Shown here one piece after another: positions 47,789 to 60,262 of a stretch of DNA of 64,000 bases. The stretch comes from Burhinus oedicnemus (lineage: Eukaryota; Chordata; Aves; Charadriiformes; Burhinidae). The notes beneath the pieces are model-generated. The model was not told where the DNA came from. It saw only the letters and a program-made list of their open reading frames with translations, and ran no database searches. The DNA lies in the NCBI GenBank assembly GCA_008921705.1, contig VFFE01007015.1, forward strand, positions 397,684 through 461,683, given 5' to 3'. Numbering within the stretch: position 1 is the stretch's first letter; each line of letters opens with the position of its first letter. A program made the position numbers and the translations under genes.

Positions 47789-47809
47789 TGTGTGTGTGTG
47801 TGTGTGTGT
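47789..47809. repeat. (TG)n microsatellite
   Basis: About ten TG dinucleotides, ending in 'tatgtataaataa'. Confidence 0.92.
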
Positions 47810-48988
47810 ATGTATAAATAAGCTTGAGATTCAAATCCTACAGTCTTGATCCAGATTTGTTTTAAATTCATTTACTTGTCATGTTGCATTTTCGGTTCCT
47901 GAATGAATTCTTATTTTAAGGGTTATTATTAAACAATCAGCATTCCTGATAGTGAGGGAACCATTCAGTACAGATGAATAATCTTATTTTAAATTTTCCT
48001 TATATTCTTCTAAACAGTGGCCTTGTATCTCAAGTCAGTTGCAATTATAACTGATAAGGTGGTCAACTGTTTTTCGCAGAAGTGAAAATTTATTTCTTAA
48101 TTTACATCATTCACAATGTATTACATAGTATAAAATATATATTATTTTTTACTTTATTGAGTAAAGCTTTACTAGCTTTATTCAACTTCATTCAAATTCA
48201 GTTCCACAATTTTGTTTCCCTGTACCTCAGTTATATGGGAAAAACCTTTTTGTTACTCAAATTGTGAACTTAAAACTTGTGAGGAATTTTCAATGAGATT
48301 TCTTTTAAGTGTTTGCAGTTAATATCAGAAGTTCAGCTGAAGTCCAGCATAGTACCTTTAAATACATTCTGTACACTGCTGTAGTACCACTGCTGTCTTT
48401 ATATAGATAAGTGTGAATAAGGTCCCAAGTTAACAGATAAATTTTTAAAAGTATCCTAAGCACATACATGTTTTTTCAAATGTGTTTTGTCTCTAAGGAT
48501 TTCTTCGGCTCCATAAATACCTTTAAAATCTCACTTTAGTGGTTAAATCTTATTAGGTAAATGATATTTCTTTGCTTTTTTAATTTTCAAAATGTAAATT
48601 TAGACAGTTTTTTCTGAGTTTAAACATGATTTTGTGTTTAAAAAACTATTTCACAGGCAAGAAATTTCACTTTGACACAGAAGCTATTAATATACTATTT
48701 CCATTCTCTGATATGGGTTTAACTGATGAGCTTGGTTAGGTGATTGTGTCCTTTTGTTTTCCTCTTACTATGTATTTGTTTTATTTGTACAAAGAAGAAA
48801 GTGATGGGGGTATTTTTGTCAGATAAAAATTGTCTGTTCTTACATTTCCTATCAGAATGCAGTCTGTAAGCATTATCACAAAGAAAAATACTTATATGTT
48901 TCCCATTATTTTTTATTAGAATCTATATAATAGGAAAATATTTCCCAATTATTCTGTAATTGTAAGCACCTTGTCAATAAATGGTCAG

Positions 48989-51081
48989 TTGCAGACAGAC
49001 TTTGGTCTCTTCGGGGATCACCTTGTAAGAATCCCACAGGAAAGAGGACAGGACAGGACAGGGTTATAGTGAAGCTGGGTGAGTCTCAAGATCACTTCCC
49101 CCAAGCTCAAGGATGGCCATACTGATCAGGAAAAAAATAAAACAAAGATGGCAGGAGGTCTGCATGGACGAACAAGGAGCTCCTGAGAAAGCTCAGACTC
49201 AAAATGGAAGCACACAGGAGGTGGAAGCAGCAAGAGGTGATCTGAGAGGAACATAGTGACGCTGCTGAAGCATGCAGAGGTGCTGTTAGGAAAGCCAAAG
49301 CCCACCTAGCATTCAGTCTGACAAGTGATATGAAGAACAACAAGAAAGGATTCTGCAAATATCTAAAGAAAGATGAAAGAAAATAGGAGCCCACTGCTGA
49401 ATGGGGTAGGGGTTATGATGGCAAAGTACATGGAAATGGATGAGTTACTCAACGCCTTTTTTGCATCAGTTCTTAATGGCAAAGGTAGCTAGCTTCAGGA
49501 ACCCCACGGCCCTGAGACCAGATGGAAAATCATGAGTAAGAAAGACTTATGCCTGTGGGAGGAGGAGCAGGTTAGAAGACAATTAAACAACCTGAATATA
49601 TACAAATCCACGGACCCTGATGGGATGTGTCCAAAAGTGCTGAGGGAGATGACTGATGCCTTTGCAAGACCATCCTTAATTATCTTTGAAAGATCACGAT
49701 GACTGGAGGAGGAATGATGACTGGAAGACTGTAAGAAAGCAAAGGTAACTCATATCTTCAAGAAAGGCAAGAAAGAAGATCCAGATAACCTCAGTCCCTG
49801 GAGAGGTGATGAAGACAATAAACCTAGAAAACTTTGCTAAGCAAAAGAAGGGAAAGAAAGTGATTGGAAGAATTTAGCATGTATTTGTGAAGAGGAAATT
49901 ATGCTTAACCAACCTGAAAACTTTCTACAATGAGATGATCGGTTTGGTGCATGAAGGGAGAGCAATGGATGTTATTTATCTCAACTTCAGAAATGTTTTT
50001 GGCATTGTCTGCCATAACATCTTCACTGAAGAACCGATGAAGTAAGGACTAGCTATGTGAAGTGTATTGAAAATTGGCTCAACTGCTGGACTCAGACAGT
50101 AGTGATCAGTGTCACAAAGTCTACTTGGAAGTCAGTCACCAGTAGTGTATCCCAGGGATCAATACTATGGCCAGTGTGGTTTCACACCTTCATTCATAAC
50201 CTGGATAATGAGTCAGACTGCCCCCTTAGTAAATTCGGAGATCACTGTGATGAGTGGCGAATACACCTGTTTGTGTTGCCCTTCAGAGGAACCTTGACAG
50301 GCTGGAGAAATGGGCTGAGAGGCTGAAGTTAAAATTAGGGAAAAGTCCTTTACCTGGGGAGGAATAATCCCATGCACTAGTATACACTTGGGCTGACCAG
50401 CTAGAAAACAGCTTTGCAGAGGAGGACATGGGTTTTCTTGTAGACAAGAAAGTGAACATGAGCCAGCAATACAGCCTTGCAGCAAAGTCCAACAGTATCC
50501 TTGGTGGCATTAGCAGTGTTGCCAGCACGTTGATGGAGGTGATCCTTTCCCTTTGCTCTGCCCTGATGAGACCACACCTGGATTGCTAGGTCAAATGCTG
50601 GGCTTCCCGTTACAAGAAAGACATGGAACATACTGGAGTGAGTCCAGCAAAAGGCCATAAAGATGATTAAGGGATTAGAACATCTGACATAGAAGACTCT
50701 GAGATTGCTGGGACTGTTAAGCCTGAAGAAGAGAAGACTCAGGGAAATCTTATCAATGTGTATAAATGCCTGATGGGAGGGAATGAAGAACAAAGACCCT
50801 GACTTTTCTCAGTGGTGCTCAGTAAAAGGACAAGAGGCAATGGGCAGAAATGGAAATACAGGAAATTCCATTCAAACATGGGAAAACACTTTTTTAATGT
50901 GAGAGTGATTGAATGTTGGAAGATGTTATGCAGAGGTCTTGTGGAGTCTCCATCCTTGGAGATATCCAAAAGTGGCATTGCCATTGCACTAAACAACCTG
51001 GTCTAGACAGCTCTGCTCTGAGCAGGGAAGAGCAAACTAAGTGATCTCCAGCAGTCTCCTCTGACCTCATTGACTCTGTGA
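48989..51081 (+). mobile_element. Old, heavily decayed CR1 LINE, 2.1 kb
   Basis: A CR1 copy that starts at the end of the endonuclease ('cagactttggtctcttcggg'). It passes through the linker and pre-RT region (49.1-49.7 kb), reverse transcriptase (50.0-50.6 kb) and the C-terminal tail (50.7-51.0 kb), and ends in a weak ATTGACTCTGTG octamer near 51070-51080. Frames are short and disrupted throughout. Example pieces are SVSQGSILWPVWFHTFIHNL, with the catalytic FADD box degraded to FGDH, and KRTRGNGQKWKYRKFHSNMG at 50830-50885. It is the oldest-looking long copy in the window. Confidence 0.92.
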
Positions 51082-51726
51082 AGAATGAAATGTTGTTCTA
51101 GCAATAATTCACTTCAGAAACATAATGCAAACCAGACTGAAACAGGCTGGGGTCCCTTTGCCCTCTTCAGTCTTCCAGTGTTATTCCAGCCGACCCTGTA
51201 CTCTTAAACACCTCTGCATGCCCTTGTATGGCACCTAGTCGTACATGTGCTAACATGAAATTGCATGTTTTATCATGAAATTAAAAAAAAAAACCAAACC
51301 AACCCACATTATTTTCTTGCTTGCAATACAGTCTTCAGGTAATTTCAATCACTGTCAAATGAAAAACTTCTCATAAAACAATGATCTCTAGTGATAGGAG
51401 ATTCAGACCAGAGTAGGTACGCTCATAAGGAAGACAGCATTCATGTTGTCAGCCTCCTGTAGCAGGAGCTAGCTCTGTACATCATGGATACAAACTAGTC
51501 AATACACAATCAGAGATCATTTGTCAACTTTTGTTTATCTTATAGGCATAGCCAGTAGAATGAAGTATATAATCACACACAGAACGGAATGTTATAACAT
51601 TCTCTTTTAAGTCTGGTTGTTAGGTAGATTTGATTCTCTTGGAACTCCTGTCATTAGATCCCTGATTGCTGATACTACTCAATCACTAGATTTTTTCCCT
51701 AGTACAATTTTTGACTGTTTCAACTG

Positions 51727-52194
51727 TTAAGCTTCAAGGCAAGACCAGGACTGAAAGCAAAGACCAACCAAAGACTCATCTGAAAAGACAGTAAGGTTAA
51801 TACATTGGGTTTGGCTCTTTTCACCTCCACAATCCTCTATATCAATACACTCAAGGCATACAACACATTTTAACGTGCTGGCCAGTTCCAACACATACAC
51901 CTGTTTCAGGCATACAGTGGCACAGTTCATGATGGCACTACATGGTATCCAGTAGAGATTCAGAGACAAGTGCTTTGCACCAGCATGGATATAATTAATC
52001 TTAAAGAGGACTCGCCCTAAGCAATGTGTACCAGCCAGTACCACAAGTAAGGGTTCTCTCTTGGGCTGATGAGTGTAGAAGCCTTTGTGAAGGAGAAAAG
52101 CATCATTTTGCAGTTCAGTTACTGTTCTTTCCAACTCACTCAGCAAAACCATGTTTATTATTAATTGGAGATATTTCTTAGATAGATTTTCCAA
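51727..52194 (-). other. Unassigned open frame, longest outside recognised repeats
   Basis: A 155-codon minus-strand frame. It begins formally at a TTG, and an upstream TAG lies only a few codons earlier. The first ATG is about 18 codons in. The product would be cysteine-rich, with a segment LLVVLAGTHCLGRVLF and an acidic CLECIDIEDCGGE stretch. I recognise no family. No splice or promoter context is evident. In 64 kb of AT-rich DNA one chance frame of this size is not surprising. It could be chance, a decayed retrogene or a terminal exon. Confidence 0.2.
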
Positions 52195-52504
52195 GCAAAC
52201 CGCTAGCTAGGCTTCTACCAGCTATAACGTTTTCCCTATTGACATTTGGGCAGATTTAAACAAACTCAAAGGCACATTCTTCCACACTTTTAGTAGAGAA
52301 GCCAATTTAACCCTTGCACAAAGGATCAAATATGATCCACGATTACTTAAAAGCTGCACTTCCCTTTCTGCACTAGTCCATTTTACTTTTCTCATCTCTT
52401 AGAATAAATAAAATTTTTCACTAGCTACTAAATGCACCTTCATTACCTTTACAGAGACTGACGATCCATTTGGAATTCAGAATGTGTGTTATAAGCATAG
52501 AATG

Positions 52505-52520
52505 ATATATATATATATAT
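52505..52520. repeat. (AT)n microsatellite
   Basis: Eight AT dinucleotides. Simple repeat. Confidence 0.85.
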
Positions 52521-53835
52521 AGGTATGAAGGTGACATGTTATGCCCTGAGGCACAAATGCCCAGTGAGATCGCTTAAAAAGGGACAGCCCATCTCTAACC
52601 TTATCTTACAGTGAACAGAGACCACTTTCCTTTTCTCAGATACAATCTTTAATAATCTTCGCCAATTTTTGAGAAGCAGGCAAGACAAGGCAACCATAAC
52701 AAATATAAAAATCATGCGAAGGTGACTTTGCAAACTGCATCAATCTTTCCTGCACTAGAAACTGTGAGAAACTTGATTTTGTGTCATTCCATTTTCAATG
52801 TTCTTTCTTTTTGTACCTTTTCTTGAAAGCAGGGGAAGGGATGAAGGTGAGAAGTGCAACCTCATCAAATTAAGCGAATGAAAAAGCCCTTGTGTATTTA
52901 TATTTTTTTTGTCATATACTTAATTTAAAATCTAAAATTGCAAACCACTCAGATTTTATACTTTACATTACTGTCACCTTGACTATAGATTTGTCTATAT
53001 TGATCTTCAGGGCAATCAGAATTCATATTGAATATACTGTTCTGACTAGGTTAACAATTGACTTTGCCATCAATAGCAGAAGCATATTATCTGCATGCAA
53101 CATGATGTGTTACCATTTACTGCCTCAATCCATCTGTTTTTAGAATATCTTGACCATTTTCATCAGGGGTTCAATTGCTATATTAAATAAGATAGGTGAA
53201 AGTCAATCAATCTTTCTCTGTTTTTTTACTGGGTGGAAGAAATTAAAGAGGAGTCTGAAGAAGTAGAAATTATGGGAATTATTAGCCTTGCACTAACACT
53301 GCATGTATGCTATGTACAATATCATCATGTACACACAGCCACCTCCCCCCTGCCACCACTTCTCCATGGAGGTGTGATATTTTAATAAAATTAGTAACTT
53401 TGATTCTAAAATAAAAAGTTGTATTTGAAACATATGAATTACAGCTAACACTACTACTGTAGCTCCCATCAAGTCATAGTATGTGGATCCTAGTTTCCGA
53501 TAAGACAACCTGCTCCATTTCTTTCTACCACTGTAAGCACATTAAGTTAAAAGCAGGGCTATATTTGTAAAGGTAACTAAAGATAAACTGCAGAAATACC
53601 AGAAGGGGAATCAGGAAAAAAGAAAAATACATATTTTTGCCTCCAGGGCTTAGTGCTTAAGGGGATATGTAGACATCTTTTGATGTTTAAGAGTTGAAGT
53701 GCTTCGTTTAGCAAACATGGGAAATATACCCATGAAACTCAGTGGCAACTTATCTGAAGTTGCTTATCATAAAAAAAGTTTACTTAAAGATATTTAAATA
53801 CCTTTCGCTGTCCTTGAGGTGCCTGGAAATATTCT

Positions 53836-54062
53836 TAGAATCATAGAAACATGCAGTCATAGAATAGTTTAGGTTGGAAGGGACCTTAAAGATCATGTTC
53901 CAACCGTCCTGCCATGGGCAAGGACACCTCCGACTAGACCAGGTTACTCAAAGCCTCATGCAACCTGGCCTTGGATACTTCCAGGGATGCGGCAACCACA
54001 ACTTCCCTGGGCAACCTGTTCCAGTGTAGGTTATTACCCTCTTGAGAAAAGAATTATTTCTA
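53836..54062 (-). mobile_element. CR1 LINE 3' end, short
   Basis: Minus-strand CR1 tail with octamer-like ends (CATAGAAA, CATAGAAT) at 53841-53863. The 3' UTR contains 'ttggaagggaccttaaagat' and 'caaggacacctccgactag', and the ORF2 tail contains 'ttccctgggcaacctgttcc'. It is cut off near 54062. Its 3' UTR differs from the other minus-strand copies. Confidence 0.88.
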
Positions 54063-54579
54063 CTTACTGCATATTTATCTCAAAGGAAATAACAAAATTC
54101 TTGATGAAATTCAGTGAGTTAAAATGTTAGAAGGAAGGACACCAATCTGGAAACTATTGTTATCCTTATATTTTCTTTTCAACACTACAAAATCCTTTTT
54201 AAAATTATCTTCTCTTGAAGTACATACTTACGAAAGTTATTGAGGGACTAAGGCTATCCTGATTCTTTACCTTCTTCAGTCAGGTCTGCTTAACACTGAT
54301 CATATCCAACCTTTGCTAGCAATTTTCTTCTGTGGTCTTATAAGAAAGGCTTGATATGAAACTGAGCAACCTGAGGAAGACTTTTAGCCCTTAATAATTA
54401 ATCAGATTTATTTCCAAGCAATGTTTGGTATTTTTTTCTTATTAAAACTGGTGATAAAATTCAGAGTGGTTTTGGCTGTTCTTTTTCTTTTATCTTATTT
54501 TAGTCTGCGTAACAATGATGTGATCTTTCCAACAAATGGCTGCTCATGGCTTGGATGGGTGTAGTCTTTTCTGGGTTAA
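54063..54579. other. Unique non-coding spacer between two CR1 copies
   Basis: AT-rich sequence with nothing recognised. It separates a minus-strand CR1 tail from a plus-strand CR1. Confidence 0.5.
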
Positions 54580-54586
54580 AAAATGA

Positions 54587-55132
54587 TTGGAAGGCCAGGC
54601 CAAAAGAGTTGCGGTGAATGAAGTTAAATCCAGTTGGCGGCTGGTCACAAGTGGTGTTCCCCAGGGCTCTGTATTGGAGCTGGTTCTGTTTAATATTTTT
54701 ATCAGTGATCTGGATGAGGGGATCAAGTGCACCCTCAGTAAGTTTGTAGATGACACCAAGTTGGGCAGGAGTGTCGACCTGCTTGAGGGTAGGATGGCTC
54801 TACAGAGAGATCTGGACAGGCTGGATCGATGGGCCAAGGGCAATGGTATGAAGCTCAACAAGGCCAAGTGCTGTGTCCTGCACTTGGGTCACAACAACCC
54901 CATGCAGTGCCACAGGCTTGGGGAAGAGTGGCCGGAAAACTTCCCAGCAGAAAAGGACCTGGGGGTGTTGGTCGACAGTCGGCTGGATATGAGCCAGCAG
55001 TGTGCCCAGGTGGCCAAGAAAGCCAACAGCATCCGGGTTTGTATCAGGAATAGCGTGGTGAGCTGGACCAGGGAAGTGATCATCCCGCTGTCCTCCGCAC
55101 TGGTAAGGCCCCACCTTGAATACTGTGTTTAG
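54587..55132 (+). pseudogene. CR1 reverse transcriptase, partial, one early stop
   Basis: A continuous 181-codon frame with [20 protein letters not shown] (about residues 27-46), catalytic box FVDDTKL (both Asp kept, Ala to Val), then [20 protein letters not shown] and [16 protein letters not shown]. It ends at a TAG at 55130-55132, where CR1 normally has Gln in CVQFWAP (CAG to TAG). The frame goes on after the stop ([17 protein letters not shown]) and then shifts. The tail [19 protein letters not shown] lies in frame 55323-55544. The N-terminal half of the domain is missing by truncation. Confidence 0.9.
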
Positions 55133-55322
55133 TTTTGGGCCCCTCACTACAAGAAAGACATTGAGGTGCTAGAGCGTGTCCACAGAAGGGCAACAAAGCT
55201 AGTGAAGGGTGTAGAGCACAAGTCTTATGAGGAGCGGCTGAGGGAACTGGAGTTGTTTAGCCTGGAAAAAGGATGCTCAGAGAAGACCTTATCACTCTCT
55301 ACAACTACCTGAAAGAAGGCTG

Positions 55323-55544
55323 TTGCAAGGTGGGGTCAATCTCTTCTCTGAGGTAACAAGCAATAGGATGAGAGGAAATGGCCTCAAACTGTGCCAGAGG
55401 AGGTTTAGATTGTGTATTAGGAAAATTTTCTTCACTGAAAGGGTTATCAAATATTGGAAGAGGCTGCTCAGGAAAGTGGTGGAATCACCATCCCTGGAGG
55501 TATTTAAAAGATGGGTAGATGTGGTGTTGAGGGACATGGTTTAG
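55323..55544 (+). pseudogene. CR1 ORF2 C-terminal tail
   Basis: Seventy-three codons: [20 protein letters not shown], then [20 protein letters not shown]. This is the usual C-terminal end of CR1 ORF2, out of frame with the upstream reverse transcriptase because of an indel near 55270-55320. Confidence 0.85.
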
Positions 55545-55626
55545 TCATGGTTTTGGTAATGTTCAGTTGGTGGTTGGACTCGATTTTGAAAGACCCTTCC
55601 AACCTAGACAATTCTATGATTCTGTA

Positions 55627-58334
55627 AAGAGTGAATTTTGTACTAATGAATAAAAGCTATGTTTTCTGGATATAGGTCACCTGCTTACACGTAAATTGAC
55701 TATGTATTTCTGTTAACTTATACCAGGAATGCAATGGTTAGTGAAGTGTCATTTTGGAAATATAGAACTATATAAAAAATAAAGTTAAACCAATCAATTA
55801 TATTCACCCTACTTCAGAGATAAATGTGCTTTTTCTGTCATACAGTCCACTCAGCAAGAAAGTGTAGGTTTAGTTCATGTTTGTAAATTGTCAATAAAAA
55901 AACCAAACCCTATTCAAAATTTTATTTATCTACCAAGGGGAACAATAATTTATACCATGCCTGATGGAATTTAAGAAGTTATAAAAGAGATTTTACAGAA
56001 AACCCTGGCATTGAACGATTTCATCTGGCTGAGTTTTAGGAGGAAAAAAAAAAAAAAGAAAGGAAAAAGTCCCCAGATGCTGTAGTGGAAAAAAAAAATA
56101 TTCTACTGTAACTTTCATCAGAAACAGTGACTGAAATTTAGTGAATGTATTAATAAGTAATAAAAATAAATATCTCCCAAAGTGAATAACCCAATTGTGA
56201 GGAACATTATGATTCCCCCTTTTCATTCCTTTCATGTATTATATGCTTAATAGAGAGAATAATAGCAACATCCTACTTAAGGCTGTACTTCAATGTTCTC
56301 ATAAAATAAGATGACTCCCTACTCCGCTCCCTCTTCATCCAGTTAATAATTTGCATATTCAGTTTAGTTCAAAATTGTATAAGCCACTGTTTTTCTGATT
56401 TTTCTATGAGATATTATTAGAAGATGATTCTGCAACTATTACAGATGAAAACCTTAAATATAATGCTCTTCAAAAATTAGCTTTTTTTCTAGGAGGAAAA
56501 AAAAAAACCCACCACGTTATAGCAAGGAATATTGATTTTCAAATTCCAGATGTTTTTATGTCTTTAAATTCTGACATCAGGAAAAAGGCATTACTAGTGG
56601 AGTATCTCCTAAATATCATTATTTATAAGTAGCATTATTTACAAGAAAGTGTCCATATATTTATATGAACTGAACCTTACCTTACTGTATGCCCCACCTA
56701 TAACCATGTGAGACACCTGTGACAAGGATTTCACTATCCAAAAAGGTAAGGATAATAAACTTTTAGTCAAAGAATATGCCTACATTCAGGAGGCACACTT
56801 CTTTAAATATTCTGAATGGTAATTCTAGACATGTATTTTCACCCTAATTTTTTTCTAGATGAAAAGTCTAGTGATTTGCCTGATCTAACCAGAAAGTTGG
56901 AGTCTTCCACTCCTGATTCTTAACCTTATGTTTTTTCTAGTGTCTGTTTTTAAGTTTTGATATCAGCTTCATTTTGCAGAAACAAAAAGCTTAATTTTAA
57001 AGATATCCAACATTTTTTCCTGTAGCCTATTCTGCCACTTAGAAATTACTAGATTATGGGGTTTTGTCCACAAGAAATCCAAGCATAGGAGCACAATTTG
57101 CCCCAAAGGAAACAACTTAGAAAGCTACCAAAATCTTTGTGGTACTAGTAGGCTGGAATCGTGCAATGTAAGTATAAAATTCATGCCAAGAGTTAAAAAA
57201 AAAATAAATCTAAAAATCTTGTCCATGAAACAGCGTTCAGTCTACAGAAAGCAAAACAAACAGGTAAACAGTAACAAAATTTAAACCATCTTTCTTTTTA
57301 TATACCCATCCTCTCCATGTTAAATAAAGAGGCATGTTTAAGCCCTTATGTACTGTTAGATACTGACATGACACACAAGTCTCGATGTCAACACATTTTC
57401 TTACAAATATTTCTGCAAGTACCATTTCCTTTCTTAATCATGTAATTTACTTTCATATGACAAAAGAATTGGGTAGTTCTCCACAGTATATAAATGATGT
57501 AATTATCACTTCAACCACATATCGTGGCTTCTATTTTACAGGGAGAAAAATGGAAATTTTAGTGGTTGTAATGATTAACCGTTTGTGTGTTGTGAAATTT
57601 TTAAATAAATTGAAAAAAGTTGGAAAATCTTGAGTTTTATATATTTATTTATTCCAAAGTTAGAAAATTATGTCCCTTTCCAAAGACATTTTGTCTGTTG
57701 TCCTTTAGTTTGACACAGGGGAAGTAAATACAAAACGAGTGCATTACACTAGTCACCCATGTTTTCAATCTATTTATGAACAGAATGACAAAGGTTAGTA
57801 CTCAGTCTGCTAGTGAGCTTAGTGTTCAGCTGCTTTTTTCAGACAGTAGGGTTTTCTCAGGGTAAGTTGGCCTGACTGGAAAAAAAAATCCAAAACCAAC
57901 CCTACTCTTGCATTAGGATGAACATGCTCATGAAAAAATCAGCTTTTTCAGTGAGTCTGAAAACGTAGTGTAGATATATATTCATGCATAAAGTGTTAGT
58001 CCTTTCATGGCAAGATTTTCACTTGATGCAAATCAACATAAATCTATTGACTCTTGTGGAATTTTACAGGCTTTCTTCAGTTCAGAATGTGCATCATATA
58101 AATTATAATATTACCCATTTGTATGCATTAAAATGGAGAGAATTTAGATAGCTTTACATGTTTATTCTGTTGGTTACACTAATACAGTACTGCATATTAT
58201 TTTAATGTTACAGATTTTAGATATCAGGCGGTATAATATTCAGGTGCATGGCTTCATCTACAAGCAATATGCAAGCACTTCTGGCATGGGTTGTACGACC
58301 TTTAAAGACTGCAAGTGAAGAGAGAGGAACCAGT
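55627..58334. other. Unique AT-rich non-coding DNA
   Basis: No gene or interspersed repeat recognised. Short A-runs occur near 56.05, 56.09 and 56.50 kb. Open frames are 82 codons or less. Confidence 0.55.
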
Positions 58335-58550
58335 CTGCATAGACCTGGATCCAGCACTCCAGACATAGCCTCACCAGGGCAAAGTAGAGGGAAAAGGGAT
58401 CACCTCCCTCAACCTGCTGGCAATGCTCCTCCTCCTAATGCAACCCAGGAGGCTTTTGGTATTCTTTGCCTCGAGGCTGTATTGCTGACACATGGCCTGC
58501 TTGTTGAGCACAAGGACTCCCATGTTAAGTACAGGATTTCTGAACCACAG
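58335..58550 (-). mobile_element. CR1 LINE internal fragment without 3' end
   Basis: The plus strand reads 'ccagcactccagacatagcc', 'tcaccagggcaaagtagagg' and 'aggactcccatgttaagtac'. These are the reverse complement of the CR1 RT thumb region (compare 29380-29550). The minus frame 58667-58371 contains VLVLNKQAM and GCIRRRSIASRLREVI, matching the CR1 LGVLV...[10 protein letters not shown] segment. There is no 3' UTR. A separate CR1 3' end begins about 110 bases away. Confidence 0.8.
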
Positions 58551-58662
58551 TTTTGAAATTAAAGTAACAAACCTAAAGTTTTCCAACTTCTTTACTGGTC
58601 TATGCCCCATTTTCATGTTCTTGATCTCAGTCATACCACTTCCTAACATTTCCACAATCAAA

Positions 58663-59022
58663 CTCATAGAGTCATAGAATCATAGAATCATAGAATAGTT
58701 TGGGTTGGAAAGGACCTTTACAGGACATCTAGTACAACTTACTCTGCAATGGGCAGGGACATCTTCAACTGGATCAGCTTGCTTAGAGCCCCGTCCAACC
58801 TGTCCTTGAATGTTTCCAGGGATGGGACATCTACCACCTCTCTGGGCAACCTGTTCCAGTGTTTCACCACCCTCATCACAAAAAAATTCTTCCTAGTATC
58901 TAGTCTAAATCTGCTCTTTTTTAGTTTAAAACCATTACTACTTGTCCTATTGCAACAGACCCTACTGAAAGTCTGTCCTCATCTTTCTTATAAGACTCCT
59001 TTAAGTATTGAAAGGCCACAAT
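58663..59022 (-). mobile_element. CR1 LINE 3' end
   Basis: Minus-strand CR1 tail with three tandem octamers (CATAGAAT) at 58673-58698. Its 3' UTR contains 'gcagggacatcttcaactgg', shared with the CR1 at 26.8 kb, and its ORF2 tail contains 'ctaccacctctctgggcaac'. It stops near 59022 at 'gaaaggccacaataag'. It might have inserted into, or be joined to, the older CR1 fragment at 58.3-58.55 kb. Confidence 0.93.
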
Positions 59023-60003
59023 AAGATAACTCAGCCCTACTTGAGTTCCTGCATTTGATTCACATGACTTCCTGAAACCCTCAGCTTTTTCAGGTGTAGT
59101 AACACCTTATTTCCTCACCAATCACTTTTTTCCACAAGGACAACAAAAAGAGATTTAGTATTTTTTGTTTCTTCATACGACTATCAACTCAGCCCTGGGC
59201 TCTCAGCCTCAGCACCTGGTGAAAAGCCTGAACTACATTCAGTGAGTGAAAACTGACAGACTACTCCATCAAGTCAACCTCACCTATGATAATATGATTT
59301 ATAATTAAGCAAGTAATTATGTACTTTACAATAATTGTGTTAGAGTACTTCATGTTAATGTTATTATGTTTTTAAAAACATGAGAATAGGCTTGTGGAAC
59401 ATGTTATTTTTTTGCAGCAGAATAGAAAAATGATTATTGTTTATTTTAAAATGTTCTTGAAAACTGACAGGCCATTGCTAATCATGAAGTACATTCTACA
59501 AGTATAATATATTCATAAAATGGCTACTGAGAAACAGTGTTAGGTGTAGATATTTTAATCTGATTTAAAATTCCATGCAGGTATTACAGAAAAGAAGAAT
59601 ATTTTAAAAACATGAATACTTAAGATTAGAAATGCATTAAGTAAAATTGTGGAAAGATAAGTAAATCCCAGAATCTAATATCTTTCAGAAGCTTCACAAC
59701 AGAAGGAAAAAAAAAACCACCAAACAACCAAACGGAACAAACTATTAAAAGTATACATTATTTTAACAAACATAGCTGAAGAAAGGTTCTTTCCATTTAT
59801 GATGGAAGACAAGAAATTCCAATCTCTAGAGAAAGAGAGTGAAGCAGTAGTGTTAGGGGAAAAAAATTGAAAGTATCTATGTGAAACTTTATGAAGTTAT
59901 GAGAAAAATACATGTTGGAGGTGGAAATTCAAGGGATTATTTTCAAAGTTTATTTGTGGATTTAGGCATTCAGTAATCTCCCTGTGACTCTGGATGAAGT
60001 TCC
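59023..60003. other. Unique non-coding DNA
   Basis: AT-rich sequence between two CR1 tails. Nothing recognised beyond short A-runs. Confidence 0.5.
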
Positions 60004-60262
60004 GAGGATCACAGGATCACAGGGGTCGGAAGGGACCCCTGGAGATCATCTAGTCCAACCCCCCAGCCAAAGCAGGTTCACCTAGAGCAGATTGCACAGG
60101 ATCGCATCCAGGTGGGTTTTGTATATCTCCAGAGAAGGAGACTCCACAATCTCTCTACGCAGCCTGTTCCAATGCTCTGTCACTCTCAAAATAAAGAATT
60201 TTTGCCTCATGTTCAGATGGAATTTCCTGTGTTCCAGTTTGTGCCCGTTACCCCTTGTCCTG
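60004..60262 (-). mobile_element. CR1 LINE 3' end, short
   Basis: Minus-strand CR1 tail starting with octamer relics (atcacaggatcacagg) at 60007-60022. It carries the 'ggagatcatctagtccaacc' and 'cacctagagcagattgcaca' blocks of the same type as the CR1s at 28.9 and 43.8 kb. The ORF2 tail runs to 'gtgcccgttaccccttgtcc' and stops at about 60262. Confidence 0.9.

Larger units (their letters stand above)
44857..48988. other. Mostly unique AT-rich non-coding DNA
   Basis: No intact gene recognised. It contains a (CCTTC)n tract, a possible CR1 relic at 46.3 kb, an AT-rich simple tract at 47.6 kb and a (TG)n microsatellite at 47.8 kb. Mixed-complexity parts near 45.84-46.03 kb and 47.45-47.57 kb lack repeats and could be tested for conservation. 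Confidence 0.5.
51082..53835. other. Unique DNA with one unassigned open frame
   Basis: No recognised gene. It holds the 155-codon minus frame at 51727-52194 (listed separately), an (AT)n tract at 52505-52520 and otherwise AT-rich sequence. Confidence 0.5.
54580..55626 (+). mobile_element. CR1 LINE, 5'-truncated, 1.05 kb
   Basis: A plus-strand CR1 beginning in the middle of reverse transcriptase and ending in ATTCTATG ATTCTGT (55611-55625). The 3' UTR ('catggttttggtaatgttca', 'ggttggactcgattttgaa') is a different type from the other copies here. The truncated 5' edge lies just before the [11 protein letters not shown] coding segment. Confidence 0.94.
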
